Assembly (NCBI GenBank): GCA_049841155.1
Contig: JASGHI010000003.1
Coordinates: 992,001 to 1,056,000 of the forward strand
From: ZC4RG30 sp049841155
GTDB lineage: Bacteria; Pseudomonadota; Gammaproteobacteria; Steroidobacterales; Steroidobacteraceae
Reading direction: 5' to 3'
DNA: 64,000 nucleotides
In this document: one piece after another, positions 41,313 through 51,875 of the stretch
Position numbering within the stretch: position 1 is the first letter of the stretch
Layout of the letters: every line of letters begins with the position of its first letter
The notes under the pieces: model-generated
What the model saw: only the letters and a program-made list of their open reading frames with translations
What the model was told of the DNA's origin: nothing
The model's database searches: none
Made by a program: the position numbers and the translations under genes

Positions 41313-42136
41313 GAAGAGACGAAATTCCCGGACGGACGCGGCCACAGCCAGGCCGCAACCAGCAGCCAGATGCCCACCACGTACATGGGCAGTGACAGCA
41401 GCTGGCCCATGGTCAGCCAGTCGCCGCTCAGATAGCCCACCTGCGCATCCGGCAGGCGCACGAATTCGACCAGCGAACGCACCAGCGCATACCAGACCAG
41501 CCCCAGCCCCAGCACCGCGCCGCGCGGCCGCGCCTTGCGCGAGAACCACCACAGCAGCAGGAACAGGCACAGCCCTTCGAGGAATGCCTCGTAGAGCTGC
41601 GAGGGGTGTCGGCCGATGATCTGGCCGGTGACGGCATCGGGCACGCCAAAGGCCCAGCTGACCTCGGTGGGCGCGCCCCACAGCTCGCCATTGATGAAAT
41701 TGCCGATGCGGCCGGCGAGGATGCCCAGCCCCGGCAGCGGCGCGCTGAAATCCAGCACGTCGAGCGCATTGCGCCGGCGGCTGCGGGCAAACAGCCCCAG
41801 GGCGAGAGCCACGCCGGCGAGCGCGCCATGGAAGGACATGCCGCCCTGCCAGATCTTCAGCGGATAGAACGGATCCTGCCGCAGCAGTTCGGGTGTGTGC
41901 GGCAGCACGTAGAACAGCACGTAGCCGATGCGCCCGCCCAGTATCACGCCGAGCATGGCCCAGAAGATGAGATCGTCCACGTCCTCGGGCCGCCAGGTGC
42001 TGCCGGGACTTGCGGCCCGGCGCCGCGCCAGCCACCAGGCCGCGGCGAAGCCGATGACGTACATGATGCCGTACCAGTGCACCTGCACCGGACCCAGGTG
42101 CAGCGCGACGGGATCGATGTCGGGATAGCGGATCAT
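41309..42136 (-). CDS. lgt: Phosphatidylglycerol-prolipoprotein diacylglyceryl transferase
   Basis: Lgt adds diacylglycerol to the lipobox Cys of prolipoproteins in the inner membrane. The 275-residue protein has about seven membrane segments, SFHGALAGVALALGLFARSR, the signature GRIGNFINGELWGAPTE and HPSQLYEA. The lgt-thyA order is widespread. It follows rlmI by nine bases and overlaps thyA. Confidence 0.95.
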   Translation of the reverse strand: MIRYPDIDPVALHLGPVQVHWYGIMYVIGFAAAWWLARRRAASPGSTWRPEDVDDLIFWAMLGVILGGRIGYVLFYVLPHTPELLRQDPFYPLKIWQGGMSFHGALAGVALALGLFARSRRRNALDVLDFSAPLPGLGILAGRIGNFINGELWGAPTEVSWAFGVPDAVTGQIIGRHPSQLYEAFLEGLCLFLLLWWFSRKARPRGAVLGLGLVWYALVRSLVEFVRLPDAQVGYLSGDWLTMGQLLSLPMYVVGIWLLVAAWLWPRPSGNFVSS

Positions 42137-42145
42137 CGGCGGATT

Positions 42146-43351
42146 CTAGCCAGAAACATGGCAGTACAGGGCCTTGAGATAACGCGTCTCCGGCATGGCC
42201 GGATGCACCGGATGATCCGGCGACTGCCCGCCGCTGGCGAGAATGCGCAGCGTGCGCCCCGCGTGCCGGGCAGCCGACTGCAGCAGCACCGGCAACATGT
42301 CCGCGTCGAGGTGGAAGGAGCAGGAGCAGCTCACGAGCAGGCCTTCACCGGCCAGCACCCGCAGCGCCAGTGCGTTGAGCCTGCGGTACGCCGCCTCGCC
42401 CCGCGCCTGATCCTTGCGGCGCTTGATGAAGGCCGGCGGATCGACGATCACCACCTCGAAGCGCCGCCCTTCGGCGGCCAGCGCTTCGAGTTCTTCGAAG
42501 GCATCGCCGCGGCGGGTCTGCAGCGTGAAACCATTGAGCGCCGCGTTGCGTGCCGCAGCCTCGAGCGCGGGCGCGGAGCTGTCCAGGCACAGCGCCTCCG
42601 CTGCGCCCTGGCCCAGCGCGCTCACCGCCCAGCCGCCGGCATAGCTGCACACATCGAGCACGCGTGCGCCCCGCGGCAGGAAGGCCGCGAGCCGCGCCCG
42701 GTTCGCGGTCTGGTCGTAGAACCAGCCGGTCTTCTGCCCGTCGGACAGCGGCACCTCGAAACTCAGCACGCCTTCGCGCACCTGCAACGTTTCCGGGGCT
42801 GGCCCGCCGCTCACCGTCACTTCGCGCGGCAGCGATTCCAGCGTCCGCGCATTGCCGTCGTTCTTCCACACGATCAGCTGCGGCGCCAGCAGCGCCATGA
42901 GTGCAGCATCGATGTCCTCCTTGAGCCGCTCCATGCCCCACGTGGCGCTCTGCGCCACGAGCACATCGCCGAAGCGGTCGATCACCAGTCCCGGCAGGCC
43001 ATCGGATTCGCCGAACACCAGCCGGTAGTGACTGCCGCCGAGGTAGCGGCTACGCAGGGCGAGCGCCTGCTCCAGACGCCGCCGGATCAGCTCCGGACCG
43101 ATCGGTTCGGCCTCCACCCGGCTCACGATGCGTGCACAGATCAGCGCATGGGGATTAGCCAGCGCATGCGCCACGAAAGCGCCGCGCGCATCAACGATAC
43201 GCACCGCTGCTCCCGGCCCGAACCCGCCAAGCGGCGTAACGCCGGTATCGATCTCGTTCGAGAACACCCAGTCATGCCCGGAACGGATGCGCCGCTCTTC
43301 ATGGCGCCGGAGTTTCAGCTGCGGCAATGCGGCGCCGCCGGTTGCATTCAT
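42146..43351 (-). CDS. rlmI: 23S rRNA m5C1962-type methyltransferase (RlmI family)
   Basis: The 401-residue protein has an N-terminal PUA domain (LRRHEERRIRSGHDWVFSNEI), a central domain with GESDGLPGLVIDRFGD, and a Rossmann methyltransferase domain with DVCSYAGGWAVSA, CLDSSAPALEAA, VDPPAFIKRRKD (catalytic motif IV) and SCSCSFHLD. The family methylates 23S rRNA C1962. The ATG at 43351 gives the family start, and the upstream in-frame residues are intergenic. The gene is divergent from the DUF255 gene and appears to lead the rlmI-lgt-thyA-SET-folA run. Confidence 0.9.
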   Translation of the reverse strand: MNATGGAALPQLKLRRHEERRIRSGHDWVFSNEIDTGVTPLGGFGPGAAVRIVDARGAFVAHALANPHALICARIVSRVEAEPIGPELIRRRLEQALALRSRYLGGSHYRLVFGESDGLPGLVIDRFGDVLVAQSATWGMERLKEDIDAALMALLAPQLIVWKNDGNARTLESLPREVTVSGGPAPETLQVREGVLSFEVPLSDGQKTGWFYDQTANRARLAAFLPRGARVLDVCSYAGGWAVSALGQGAAEALCLDSSAPALEAAARNAALNGFTLQTRRGDAFEELEALAAEGRRFEVVIVDPPAFIKRRKDQARGEAAYRRLNALALRVLAGEGLLVSCSCSFHLDADMLPVLLQSAARHAGRTLRILASGGQSPDHPVHPAMPETRYLKALYCHVSG

Positions 43352-43439
43352 GGACGGCGGGTCAAGGTGCAACGGCGGTCCCGCGCGGAAGAATCTGTCA
43401 TAGTGGAGACAGAGTGTACCGCAATCATCTTCTCGTCCC

Positions 43440-45524
43440 GTGACCACCGCCGCCACCTCCGGCAACCATCTCGCCGGCCAGATCAGCCCTTACCTGCTGC
43501 AGCACGCCGCCAATCCGGTGCACTGGCATCCCTGGAGCGAAGCCGCCTTTGCCGAAGCCCGGCGCAGCGGCAAGCCCGTGCTGCTGTCCATCGGCTACTC
43601 GGCCTGCCACTGGTGCCATGTGATGGCCCATGAATCCTTCGAGGATCCGGATACCGCACAGCTGATGAACCGGCTGTTCGTCAATGTGAAAGTGGATCGC
43701 GAGGAACGGCCCGACATCGACCGCATCTACCAGCTCGCTCACCAGCTGCTCACCCGGCAGGGGGGCGGCTGGCCGCTGACCATGTTCCTCACGCCGGATC
43801 AGCGCCCCTTCTTCGGCGGCACCTATTTCCCGCGCGAAGCGCACGCGGGCATGCCGGCTTTCCGTGCACTGCTCGAGCGCGTCGCCGCCTACTACCACGG
43901 GCAGCAGGCGCAGCTGCACCAGCAGGGCGAAGCGCTGGTCGATGCGCTCGCGCGCATCGACGCCGCGACACCGGCGGACATCCCGTCCCTGGACGGCGCG
44001 CCGCTCGCCGCGCTGCGGGAGGAGCTGGCCCGGCAATTCGACCGCCTGCAGGGCGGTTTCGGCCCCGCGCCGAAATTCCCGCAGCCCGGCATCATCACGC
44101 GCCTGCTGCGCGACTGGCGCGCCAGCGCACATGGCGAACAACCGGACCTGCAGGCGCTGTTCATGGCCACGCTCACGCTCAAGCGCATGGCCGATGGCGG
44201 CATCCAGGACCACCTGGGAGGCGGTTTCGCGCGCTACAGCGTCGATGAACGCTGGGAGATCCCGCACTTCGAGAAAATGCTCTGCGACAACGCCCAGCTG
44301 CTGTCGGTGTACGCCGGGGCAGCGCTCGCCACGGGCGAACCGGCGTTCGCGCGTGTCGCGGAGGATATCGCCGGCTATCTGCTGCGCGACTGCCGGCTGC
44401 CCGGCGGCGCGTTCTGCGCCGCATTCGACGCCGACTCGCAAGGCCACGAGGGCCGCTTCTACACCTGGGACCGGGCCGAGGTACAGGCCGCCCTGGGCGC
44501 AGAGGAGGCGCGGCTCTTCTGCGCGCGCTTCGGTCTGGACAGACCGGCGAACTTCGACGGCCGCTGGCAGCTCATTGCGGCGCGGGAGATCGACGATCTG
44601 GCACGCAGCGGCGAGTTTGGCGCCGCGGAACCGGCGCAACTTGCCTCGAGGCTCGACCGATCCCGCGCGCTGCTGCTTGCGCTGCGCGCCCGCCGGCCCT
44701 GGCCGCAGCGCGACGACAAGGTGCTCACCGGCTGGAACGCGCTCGCCATAAAGGGCCTGGCCGAGGCCGCGCGTTCGCTGGGCCGCGACGACTACGCCGA
44801 GACCGCCCTGCAAGCGCTGGACTACCTGCGCGCGCACCACTGGCGCGACGGGCAGCTGCTGGCCTGCTCGCGCGGCGGCACGGCGCACCTGCCGGCGTAT
44901 CTGGACGACTACGCCTTTCTGCTCGACGCCATCCTCGCGGCGCTTGCCGTACATTTCCGTGCTGCCGACCTGCACTGGGCCACACAGCTTGCCGACGCCC
45001 TGCTGGCGCGTTTCGAGGACCGTGACGCGGGCGGCTTCTTCTTCACCGCCCACGATCACGAAACGCTGATCCACCGCAGCCGCGGTTTCGACGATGGCGC
45101 CACGCCCTCCGGCAATGCCATCGCCGTGCGGGCATTGCTGCGCCTGGGATACCTTCTGGGTGAACAACGCTACCTGGCTGCAGCCGAACGCGCCCTGTGC
45201 AGCGGATGGAACCTGTTGCGCAGCCAGCCCCTGGCGCATGTCCATCTGGCAACGGCGCTCGAGCAGTACCTCGCCGCTCCCACCATCGTCGTGCTGCGTG
45301 GCGGGCACGATGCGCTGCAGCTGTGGCGCCGCGAACTGCAGCGCCTGTATGCCCCGGACCTCGTGGTGATCGCCATTGCGGCGGACGCGCAGCAGCTGCC
45401 GCCGGCACTGGCCGCCAAACCGCCGCACCAAGCGCCCATCGCCTACCTGTGCCGCGGCACGACCTGCGAAGCGCCGCTGAGCTCGCTCGCCGAACTAACC
45501 CAGGCGCTGCAGCGCGGCGCGTAG
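43440..45524 (+). CDS. DUF255 thioredoxin-fold / glycosidase-like protein (YyaL family)
   Basis: The 694-residue protein begins with a thioredoxin-like domain of DUF255 type: SPYLLQHAANPVHWHPW, GYSACHWCHVMAHESF (CxxC), VNVKVDREERPDIDRIY and LTMFLTPDQRPFFGGTYFP. An (alpha/alpha)6-barrel region like the N-acylglucosamine 2-epimerase fold follows (YSVDERWEIPHFEKMLCDNA, GGAFCAAFDADSQGHEGRFYTW, GWNALAIKGLAEAAR). The family is widespread from bacteria to humans (SPATA20), with no settled function; roles in redox or sugar handling are suggested. GTG 43440 is the likely start. The last 30 bases overlap the convergent HIT gene. Confidence 0.9.
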   Translation: MTTAATSGNHLAGQISPYLLQHAANPVHWHPWSEAAFAEARRSGKPVLLSIGYSACHWCHVMAHESFEDPDTAQLMNRLFVNVKVDREERPDIDRIYQLAHQLLTRQGGGWPLTMFLTPDQRPFFGGTYFPREAHAGMPAFRALLERVAAYYHGQQAQLHQQGEALVDALARIDAATPADIPSLDGAPLAALREELARQFDRLQGGFGPAPKFPQPGIITRLLRDWRASAHGEQPDLQALFMATLTLKRMADGGIQDHLGGGFARYSVDERWEIPHFEKMLCDNAQLLSVYAGAALATGEPAFARVAEDIAGYLLRDCRLPGGAFCAAFDADSQGHEGRFYTWDRAEVQAALGAEEARLFCARFGLDRPANFDGRWQLIAAREIDDLARSGEFGAAEPAQLASRLDRSRALLLALRARRPWPQRDDKVLTGWNALAIKGLAEAARSLGRDDYAETALQALDYLRAHHWRDGQLLACSRGGTAHLPAYLDDYAFLLDAILAALAVHFRAADLHWATQLADALLARFEDRDAGGFFFTAHDHETLIHRSRGFDDGATPSGNAIAVRALLRLGYLLGEQRYLAAAERALCSGWNLLRSQPLAHVHLATALEQYLAAPTIVVLRGGHDALQLWRRELQRLYAPDLVVIAIAADAQQLPPALAAKPPHQAPIAYLCRGTTCEAPLSSLAELTQALQRGA

Positions 45525-45947
45525 CGCCTGGATCAGCGGCGCATCGCGCCCGGCATCGAAACGCGGTGCCGCCTCCCAGTCGTAACTCCAGGGATGCGCA
45601 GTGCGCAGTTGCGCCGCTTCGTCGGCATGACGCGGCACCACGTGGATGTGCAATGCCGGTTCGAGATTGCCGAAGATGGCGTAGTTGATGCGCACCGCGC
45701 CGGTCACGGCCAGCAGCGCATCGCCCAGCCGCGCCGCATCCTGCATCGCCTGCGCGCGCTGCGCGGCGTCCAGATCGTTGAAGGTGCCGACGACCGGGTC
45801 CGGCAGCAGCAGTGCATAGCCGCGCAGGAACTGCTGCTCGCCGAGCACCGCCCACCCCGAAGGCAGGCGTGCGATCAGCGTGGGGTCCGAACCAGCCTGC
45901 AGCGCCGCCACGCGGCGATGGATGGCCGTGGCTCCGCCCGCGCTCAC
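45495..45947 (-). CDS. HIT-family nucleotide hydrolase/transferase
   Basis: The 150-residue protein has the histidine triad HIHVVPRH and the preceding INYAIFGNLEPALH. HIT enzymes split nucleoside phosphoramidates or dinucleoside polyphosphates, forming a covalent His-AMP intermediate; this branch is atypical in sequence so the substrate is open. The GTG at 45947 overlaps the stop of the DUF486 gene (GTGA). Its 3' end overlaps the DUF255 gene by 30 bases on the other strand. Confidence 0.82.
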   Translation of the reverse strand: MSAGGATAIHRRVAALQAGSDPTLIARLPSGWAVLGEQQFLRGYALLLPDPVVGTFNDLDAAQRAQAMQDAARLGDALLAVTGAVRINYAIFGNLEPALHIHVVPRHADEAAQLRTAHPWSYDWEAAPRFDAGRDAPLIQALRAALQRLG

Positions 45948-46309
45948 GCCGGCGCCCCCGAATCACGGAAGATGAACCAGGCCGCCAGCAGCATGCACAG
46001 CGCCGCCCAGAGATAGTCGAGCTTGATCGGCGTGCGCATGTACAGGATGGCGAAGGGCACGAACACCGTCAGCGTGATGATTTCCTGCACGATCTTCAGC
46101 TGCGGCAGCGTCAGGGTCTGGTAACCGATGCGGTTTGCCGGCACCTGCAGCAGGTATTCGAACAGCGCAATGCCCCAGCTCGCCAGCGCCGCGATGAACC
46201 AGGGCCGCGCGGCAAGGTTCTTCAGGTGCGCATACCAGGCAAAGGTCATGAAGACATTGGCAATGGCCAGCAGGCCAATGGAAATCGCGGCGGGAGGCAG
46301 TCTCATCAT
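45944..46309 (-). CDS. DUF486 small membrane protein (DMT-like)
   Basis: The 121-residue protein has four hydrophobic helices (AISIGLLAIANVFMTFAWY, PWFIAALASWGIALFEYLL, LKIVQEIITLTVFVPFAILY, LWAALCMLLAAWFIF) and the family signature YQVPANRIGY-type segment (LLQVPANRIGYQTL). DUF486 proteins resemble half of a small drug/metabolite transporter; function is unknown. It lies upstream of, and is coupled to, the HIT gene. Confidence 0.87.
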   Translation of the reverse strand: MMRLPPAAISIGLLAIANVFMTFAWYAHLKNLAARPWFIAALASWGIALFEYLLQVPANRIGYQTLTLPQLKIVQEIITLTVFVPFAILYMRTPIKLDYLWAALCMLLAAWFIFRDSGAPA

Positions 46310-46378
46310 TGACTCGAAGATTGCAGGTAGGGCAATCCTAGCCCGGAACGGCGGACCGGATCGGCGTCAATCAGCGCT

Positions 46379-46690
46379 ATGATCCCGCGCATGGAGCATT
46401 CGATCAGCCACGAGGATGACGGCCGGCGCGGCGCCTTCTTCATCCTGCAGGATGGCCGCCGCATCTCGGAGATGAGCTATGTCCGCAGCGGCGCGTCGGT
46501 GGTCATCGACCACACGCTGGTCGCGCCGGAACTGCGCGGCCGCAACGTGGCGCGCAGCCTCCTCGATGCCGCCGTGGACTGGGCACGCCGCACGGACACC
46601 AAGCTCTCAGCCACCTGCTCCTACGTGCAGGTGCAGTTCGCCCGCGACTCCGGCCTGCGCGACGTGATCGGCCACGACGTGGCCGGATGA
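46379..46690 (+). CDS. Small GNAT-family acetyltransferase (YjdJ-like)
   Basis: The 103-residue protein matches the small one-domain GNAT group: EMSYVRSGASVVIDHTLVAPELRGRNVARSLL contains the acetyl-CoA loop (RGRNVARSL), followed by a CSYVQVQFAR segment. Family members are called N-acetyltransferase YjdJ/GNAT; the substrate is unknown. ATGs at 46379 and 46391 are both possible; neither has a ribosome site. The 3' 84 bases overlap the C-terminal region of cysG on the other strand. Confidence 0.82.
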   Translation: MIPRMEHSISHEDDGRRGAFFILQDGRRISEMSYVRSGASVVIDHTLVAPELRGRNVARSLLDAAVDWARRTDTKLSATCSYVQVQFARDSGLRDVIGHDVAG

Positions 46691-48046
46691 CGCCAGCGCA
46701 GCCACCTCCCCCACCACCAGCAAAGCCGGCGAACGCAGCCCGGCCTGCCGCGCCAGCGCAGACATGCCACCCACGGTGGTGGACAGGATGCGCTCGTCCG
46801 GCCAGGTCGCCCGCTCGATGATCGCCGCCGGATGCGCGGCAGCCAGACCCAGCTCCATCAGCCGCCCGGCGATCAGGTCGATCTGCGCTCCGCCCATGTA
46901 GAAGACGATGGTCTGGTTGGGCCGCGCCAGAGCCGCCCAGTCCAGCAACGAAGTGTTGGCGCCGGTGGCAGTCACGAAGGTCACCGACTGCGACATGCCC
47001 CGATGGGTCAGCGGCAGTCCAGCGCTGGCAGCCGCCCCGGTGGCCGCCGTGATGCCGGGAACCACGACCACGGGAATGCCCGCCTCACGCAGCACGGCCA
47101 GCTCCTCGCCGCCGCGCCCGAACACGAAGGGATCGCCGCCCTTGACCCGCGCCACGCGCAATCCGCGCCGCGCATACTCCACCAGCAGCCGGTTGATGTA
47201 ATCCTGGGTCACATCCTGCCGGCCGGGCACCTTGCCCACATTGATGCGCTCGGCGTCGCGGCGCGCGCGCGCGAGGATGGCTTCGGGCACCAGGCGGTCG
47301 TGCAGCAGCACATCGGCCTGCTGCAGCAGCTGCTGGGCGCGCAGTGTGAGCAGGTCCGGATCGCCGGGGCCTGCGCCGATCAGGTACACCTCGCCGGGCT
47401 TCGAATCCGCCGCGGCCCGCTGCGTGTCCAGCTGCTGCTGCATGGCTTCGTCGGCGCCGGCGGCGCGGCCTGCGAGCAATTGCGAGGCCACGGGCCCGCT
47501 GAAGAAACCTTCCCAGAATTTCAGGCGCTGCGGCAACGGCAGTGCGCCCTGCACCCGCGCGCGCCACTTGCCGGCGAAATCCGCCAGCTGCCCCAGCCGC
47601 TCCGGCAGCAGGGCTTCGATCTGCGTGCGCACCCGGCGCGCCAGCGTCGGCGAGCTGCCCGAAGTGCCCACGGCCACCACCACGGGCGAGCGGTCGACGA
47701 TGGCCGGGAAAATGAACGCCGAACGCCGGGCATCATCGACCACATTGACCCAGATGCCCCGCTCGCGCGCGGCCGCTGCCACCGCCTCGTTGACGGCATC
47801 GTCATCGGTTGCCGCGATCGCAAGCTGCGCGCCGTCCAGATGCACTGCCGAAAACGGCACCGGCCGGTGCTCGATGCGCCCCAGATCGCGGAACACGCAC
47901 AGGGTGGAATCAAGCTGCGGCGCGATGATGCGCACGCGTGCGTGCGCTTTCAGCAGATGTTCGGTCTTGCGCGCCGCAACCGCGCCGCCGCCCACCACCA
48001 CCACGAGGCGGTCGCGGATGTCGACGAATATGGGCAGGTAGTCCAT
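46607..48046 (-). CDS. cysG: Siroheme synthase (CysG, three activities)
   Basis: The 479-residue protein has the N-terminal precorrin-2 dehydrogenase/ferrochelatase (VVVGGGAVAARKTEHLL, VGTSGSSPTLARRVR) and the C-terminal uroporphyrinogen III methyltransferase (VYLIGAGPGDPDLLTLRA, VKGGDPFVFGRGGEE, VPGITAATGAAASAGLPLTHR). It makes siroheme for sulfite or nitrite reductase. The C-terminal 25 or so residues (HVVADHVAQAGVAGEL end) lie antisense to the GNAT gene and look non-conserved. It follows cysH by 31 bases; both serve sulfate assimilation. Confidence 0.94.
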   Translation of the reverse strand: MDYLPIFVDIRDRLVVVVGGGAVAARKTEHLLKAHARVRIIAPQLDSTLCVFRDLGRIEHRPVPFSAVHLDGAQLAIAATDDDAVNEAVAAAARERGIWVNVVDDARRSAFIFPAIVDRSPVVVAVGTSGSSPTLARRVRTQIEALLPERLGQLADFAGKWRARVQGALPLPQRLKFWEGFFSGPVASQLLAGRAAGADEAMQQQLDTQRAAADSKPGEVYLIGAGPGDPDLLTLRAQQLLQQADVLLHDRLVPEAILARARRDAERINVGKVPGRQDVTQDYINRLLVEYARRGLRVARVKGGDPFVFGRGGEELAVLREAGIPVVVVPGITAATGAAASAGLPLTHRGMSQSVTFVTATGANTSLLDWAALARPNQTIVFYMGGAQIDLIAGRLMELGLAAAHPAAIIERATWPDERILSTTVGGMSALARQAGLRSPALLVVGEVAALASSGHVVADHVAQAGVAGELHLHVGAGG

Positions 48047-48077
48047 GGGGGACTCTCAGGCGCGCACCGGCCGCGCG

Positions 48078-48845
48078 CTACAGCTTCGCGGTATTGAGCG
48101 CGACGATGCGGATCTTCGGATGCAGGCCGCACTCCTTCGAGTCGGCATTCTCCCACCACCAGCGGCCCGAACGGCCATCCTGTCCCGGCTCCACCGCGCG
48201 CGTGCAGGGCGCGCAGCCGATGCTGGGAAAGCCGCGGTCGTGCAGCGGGTTGTAGGGCAGCTTGTGCTGATGGATGTAGGCCCAGACATCCTCATGGGTC
48301 CACTCGAGGATGGGGCTGATCTTCGCCAGGCCATTGGCCTCGTCGAAATCCACCGCCTTCGCCAGCGCACGTGTCGCCGACTGCTCATGGCGCACGCCCG
48401 TCATCCAGGCATCGGCGCCGGCAATAGCACGCCGGAAAGGTTCTATCTTGCGGATGTGGCAGCAGGACTGCCGCTCGGCCAGGCCATTGTAGAAGCCATT
48501 GATGCCATTGCTGGAAACCCAGGCCTCCAGCGCCACCGGATCAGGATGGTAAAGCTTCATGCGGCGCTGATAGCGGCGCTCCAGGCGCTCCAGCACCGTG
48601 CGCGTCTCCTCGTGCAGGCGGCCGGTGTCGATGCTGAAGATCTCGATCTGCGGCACATGCGTCCAGATCAGGTCCGTGAGCACGATGGATTCGGCGCCCA
48701 GGCTGCTGGAGTAGACGACCTTGCGGTAATCGCGGGCCGACTGCTGCAGCAGCTCCAGAGTGGCCTGCACCTTGGCGTCGAGGCCGCGGGAAACGGTAGC
48801 GAGTTCGGTTCCTGTCATGGACAGCATTCTGGGCAGTCCATTCAT
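48078..48845 (-). CDS. cysH: Assimilatory adenylyl-sulfate (APS) reductase
   Basis: The 255-residue protein carries the reductase fold (VVYSSSLGAESIVLTDLIW, SIDTGRLHEET) plus the Cys pairs that bind a 4Fe-4S cluster: Cys128-Cys129 (SCCHIRKIEPF) and Cys211/Cys214 (GCAPCTRAVEPG), with the catalytic Cys in SKECGLH (Cys239). The cluster Cys set marks it as APS-type (EC 1.8.4.10) rather than the PAPS enzyme of E. coli. It reduces APS to sulfite. Start options at 48845 or 48815 (and 48824) are unclear. Divergent from hemB. Confidence 0.92.
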   Translation of the reverse strand: MNGLPRMLSMTGTELATVSRGLDAKVQATLELLQQSARDYRKVVYSSSLGAESIVLTDLIWTHVPQIEIFSIDTGRLHEETRTVLERLERRYQRRMKLYHPDPVALEAWVSSNGINGFYNGLAERQSCCHIRKIEPFRRAIAGADAWMTGVRHEQSATRALAKAVDFDEANGLAKISPILEWTHEDVWAYIHQHKLPYNPLHDRGFPSIGCAPCTRAVEPGQDGRSGRWWWENADSKECGLHPKIRIVALNTAKL

Positions 48846-48982
48846 AACATTGGCGTATGACTAATACCGGCCTGTAACCGGATTGAGACCACTTTGTTTC
48901 CGTGACGCTGGCCAGACACAGGCTCGCCGGGAAACGTGGCAGGATAGCGCCCGCCGCCCATTCGTTTTGTTGCGTTGCATCA

Positions 48983-49965
48983 ATGAGCCAGATCACCCTC
49001 CGCCGCCTGCGCCAGGACGCCCATATCCGCTCCCTGACGCGCGAAGTGCGCCCGCATTCCGAGCAATTCATCCAGCCGCTGTTCGCCGTGGAGGGCATCC
49101 CCGCGCGCGAGCCCATTCCCGGACTCACCGGCGTGCACCGTGACACCCCCGACTCGCTGCTGCGGCAGATCGAAGCGGACCTCGCAGCCGGCTGCAGCAA
49201 GTTCCTGCTGTTCGGAGTGCCTGCCGGGCGTGCGACGCAGGACATCGACTGGTCCTTCACCTCCGGCCAGATCGCCGCCATCCGCCGGCGCTTCGGGCGC
49301 GATGTGTGGCTGGCCGTGGACGTGTGCCTGTGCTCCTCGACGCCGCATGGCCATTGCGGCGTGCTGAATCCCGAAGGCGATCATCTGGACAATGCCGCCA
49401 GCGTCCGCGAACTCGCCGCGGCAGCCGCCGCCTATGCCGCCGCCGGCGCCGACTGCGTCGCCCCCAGCGACATGATGGACGGGCGCATCGGTGCGATCCG
49501 CTCCGCGCTCGAGGCCGGCGGCAACGAACGTACGCTGCTGATGAGCTACGCGGCCAAGTTCCACTCGAATTTCTACGGCCCCTTCCGGGTGGCAGCGGAC
49601 TCGGCTCCCAAGCCTGGCGAGGCCGCAGCAAAGCTCACCGACCGCGCCAGCTACCAGATCGACCCGGCGCGCGCCGGCGACGCCCTGCTCTGCGTGGAGC
49701 GCGACGTGGCCGAGGGCGCGGACATCCTCATGGTCAAGCCCGGCCTGCCCTACCTCGACATCCTCGCCTCGCTGTCGCAGCAATTCGCGCAGCCCTGGGC
49801 CGTGTACGAAGTCAGCGGCGAATACGCCGGCATCGAGCTGCTCGCCGAACGAGGGCTCGCCAGCCGCGTGGGCGCGCACCGGGAGGCGTGGACGGCCTTC
49901 GTGCGCGCCGGCGCCTCGATGATCATCAGCTATGGCGCGCGCCATGCGCGCGAATGGCTGGCCTC

Positions 49966-49969
<4 letters not shown>
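48983..49969 (+). CDS. hemB: Delta-aminolevulinic acid dehydratase (porphobilinogen synthase)
   Basis: HemB condenses two 5-aminolevulinate molecules to porphobilinogen. The 328-residue protein has Schiff-base Lys192 (SYAAKFHSNFYGPF) and Lys252 (MVKPGLPYLD), and DVCLCSSTPHGHCG carries the zinc Cys set (Cys115, Cys117, Cys125), so it is a zinc enzyme rather than the Mg-dependent Pseudomonas type. The ATG at 48983 gives the family start RRLRQD; the frame to 48902 is longer but unrelated. Overlaps hemL by 4 nt. Confidence 0.95.
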
Positions 49970-51234
<1,265 letters not shown>

Positions 51235-51286
51235 AGCTGCTGCTGCGCACCTGCGGCGCCTGGGACGGTACCGCGCCCGAAGAGCG

Positions 51287-51835
51287 CTATGCCGCCTCGG
51301 GCGCACCCATGTTGCCGCGGCTGTAAAGTCCGCTGCGGTCGAAACAGCAGGCACGGCGTTTGCCTGATGCCAGCATGTCGCAGGCGGCGGCGATCCGCTT
51401 GGTGCGCGTCTGGGCCTTCTTGCCGGATGTGATCCAGTGGATCCAGTCGCGTCTGGCCAGCGGCGTGATGCTGGACCACGTCGCCTTCGCCGCGGGATTG
51501 TCCGACAGGGCCCTGCGCAGGTCGGCGGGCATCTTCGGTTCGGGTTCCTTCTCCGCCACGGCAATCTCGAGCGTGGCCGTGGCGCCCGCTTCGATGGCTG
51601 CCGCAGTGCGCAGCGTCTCCGGCACCTTCAGCCAGTGGCTGCGCCGGCCATCCGGCTCCAGCGTGGCGCGGAAGGGCTGGCCGCCCAGAGTGCCCTGCAC
51701 GCTGACCTTGCCGCGCGCCGGCAGCTTCGCGCTGGCATCCGCGGGCAGCACCAGAAAAGACCACGCCGCACCCCTTGGCCGTGCCGGCCGCAGGAGCCGG
51801 GCCTTGAAGCGGATGCGGTCGGTGGTTCTGGCCAT
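51287..51835 (-). CDS. YdeI-like / DUF1905 protein
   Basis: The 182-residue protein has a DUF1905 beta-barrel-like domain (IRFKARLLRPARPRGAAWSFLVLP, VQGTLGGQPFRATLEPDG, HWLKVPETLRTAAAI, VAEKEPEPKMPADLRRALS) and a YdeI/OmpD-associated C-terminal region (ATWSSITPLARRDWIHWI, KKAQTRTKRIAAACDMLASGKR). The function is not known. The ATG at 51835 has the family start; the frame continues upstream to 51961. A CCF stretch and RGNMGAPEAA finish the protein. It lies between the core region and the second catabolic cluster. Confidence 0.85.
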   Translation of the reverse strand: MARTTDRIRFKARLLRPARPRGAAWSFLVLPADASAKLPARGKVSVQGTLGGQPFRATLEPDGRRSHWLKVPETLRTAAAIEAGATATLEIAVAEKEPEPKMPADLRRALSDNPAAKATWSSITPLARRDWIHWITSGKKAQTRTKRIAAACDMLASGKRRACCFDRSGLYSRGNMGAPEAA

Positions 51836-51875
51836 GCGGCAACCATAGCACCGGCCGCGCGGCAGCCTCGGCCAG

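Noticed and set aside
41606..43633. 675-codon plus-strand frame opposite lgt and rlmI
   Set aside because: Covers two real genes with complete family motifs and lacks any domain of its own.
43425..45431. 668-codon minus-strand frame opposite the DUF255 gene
   Set aside because: Antisense to a conserved CxxC protein; no motif and shadow-like composition.
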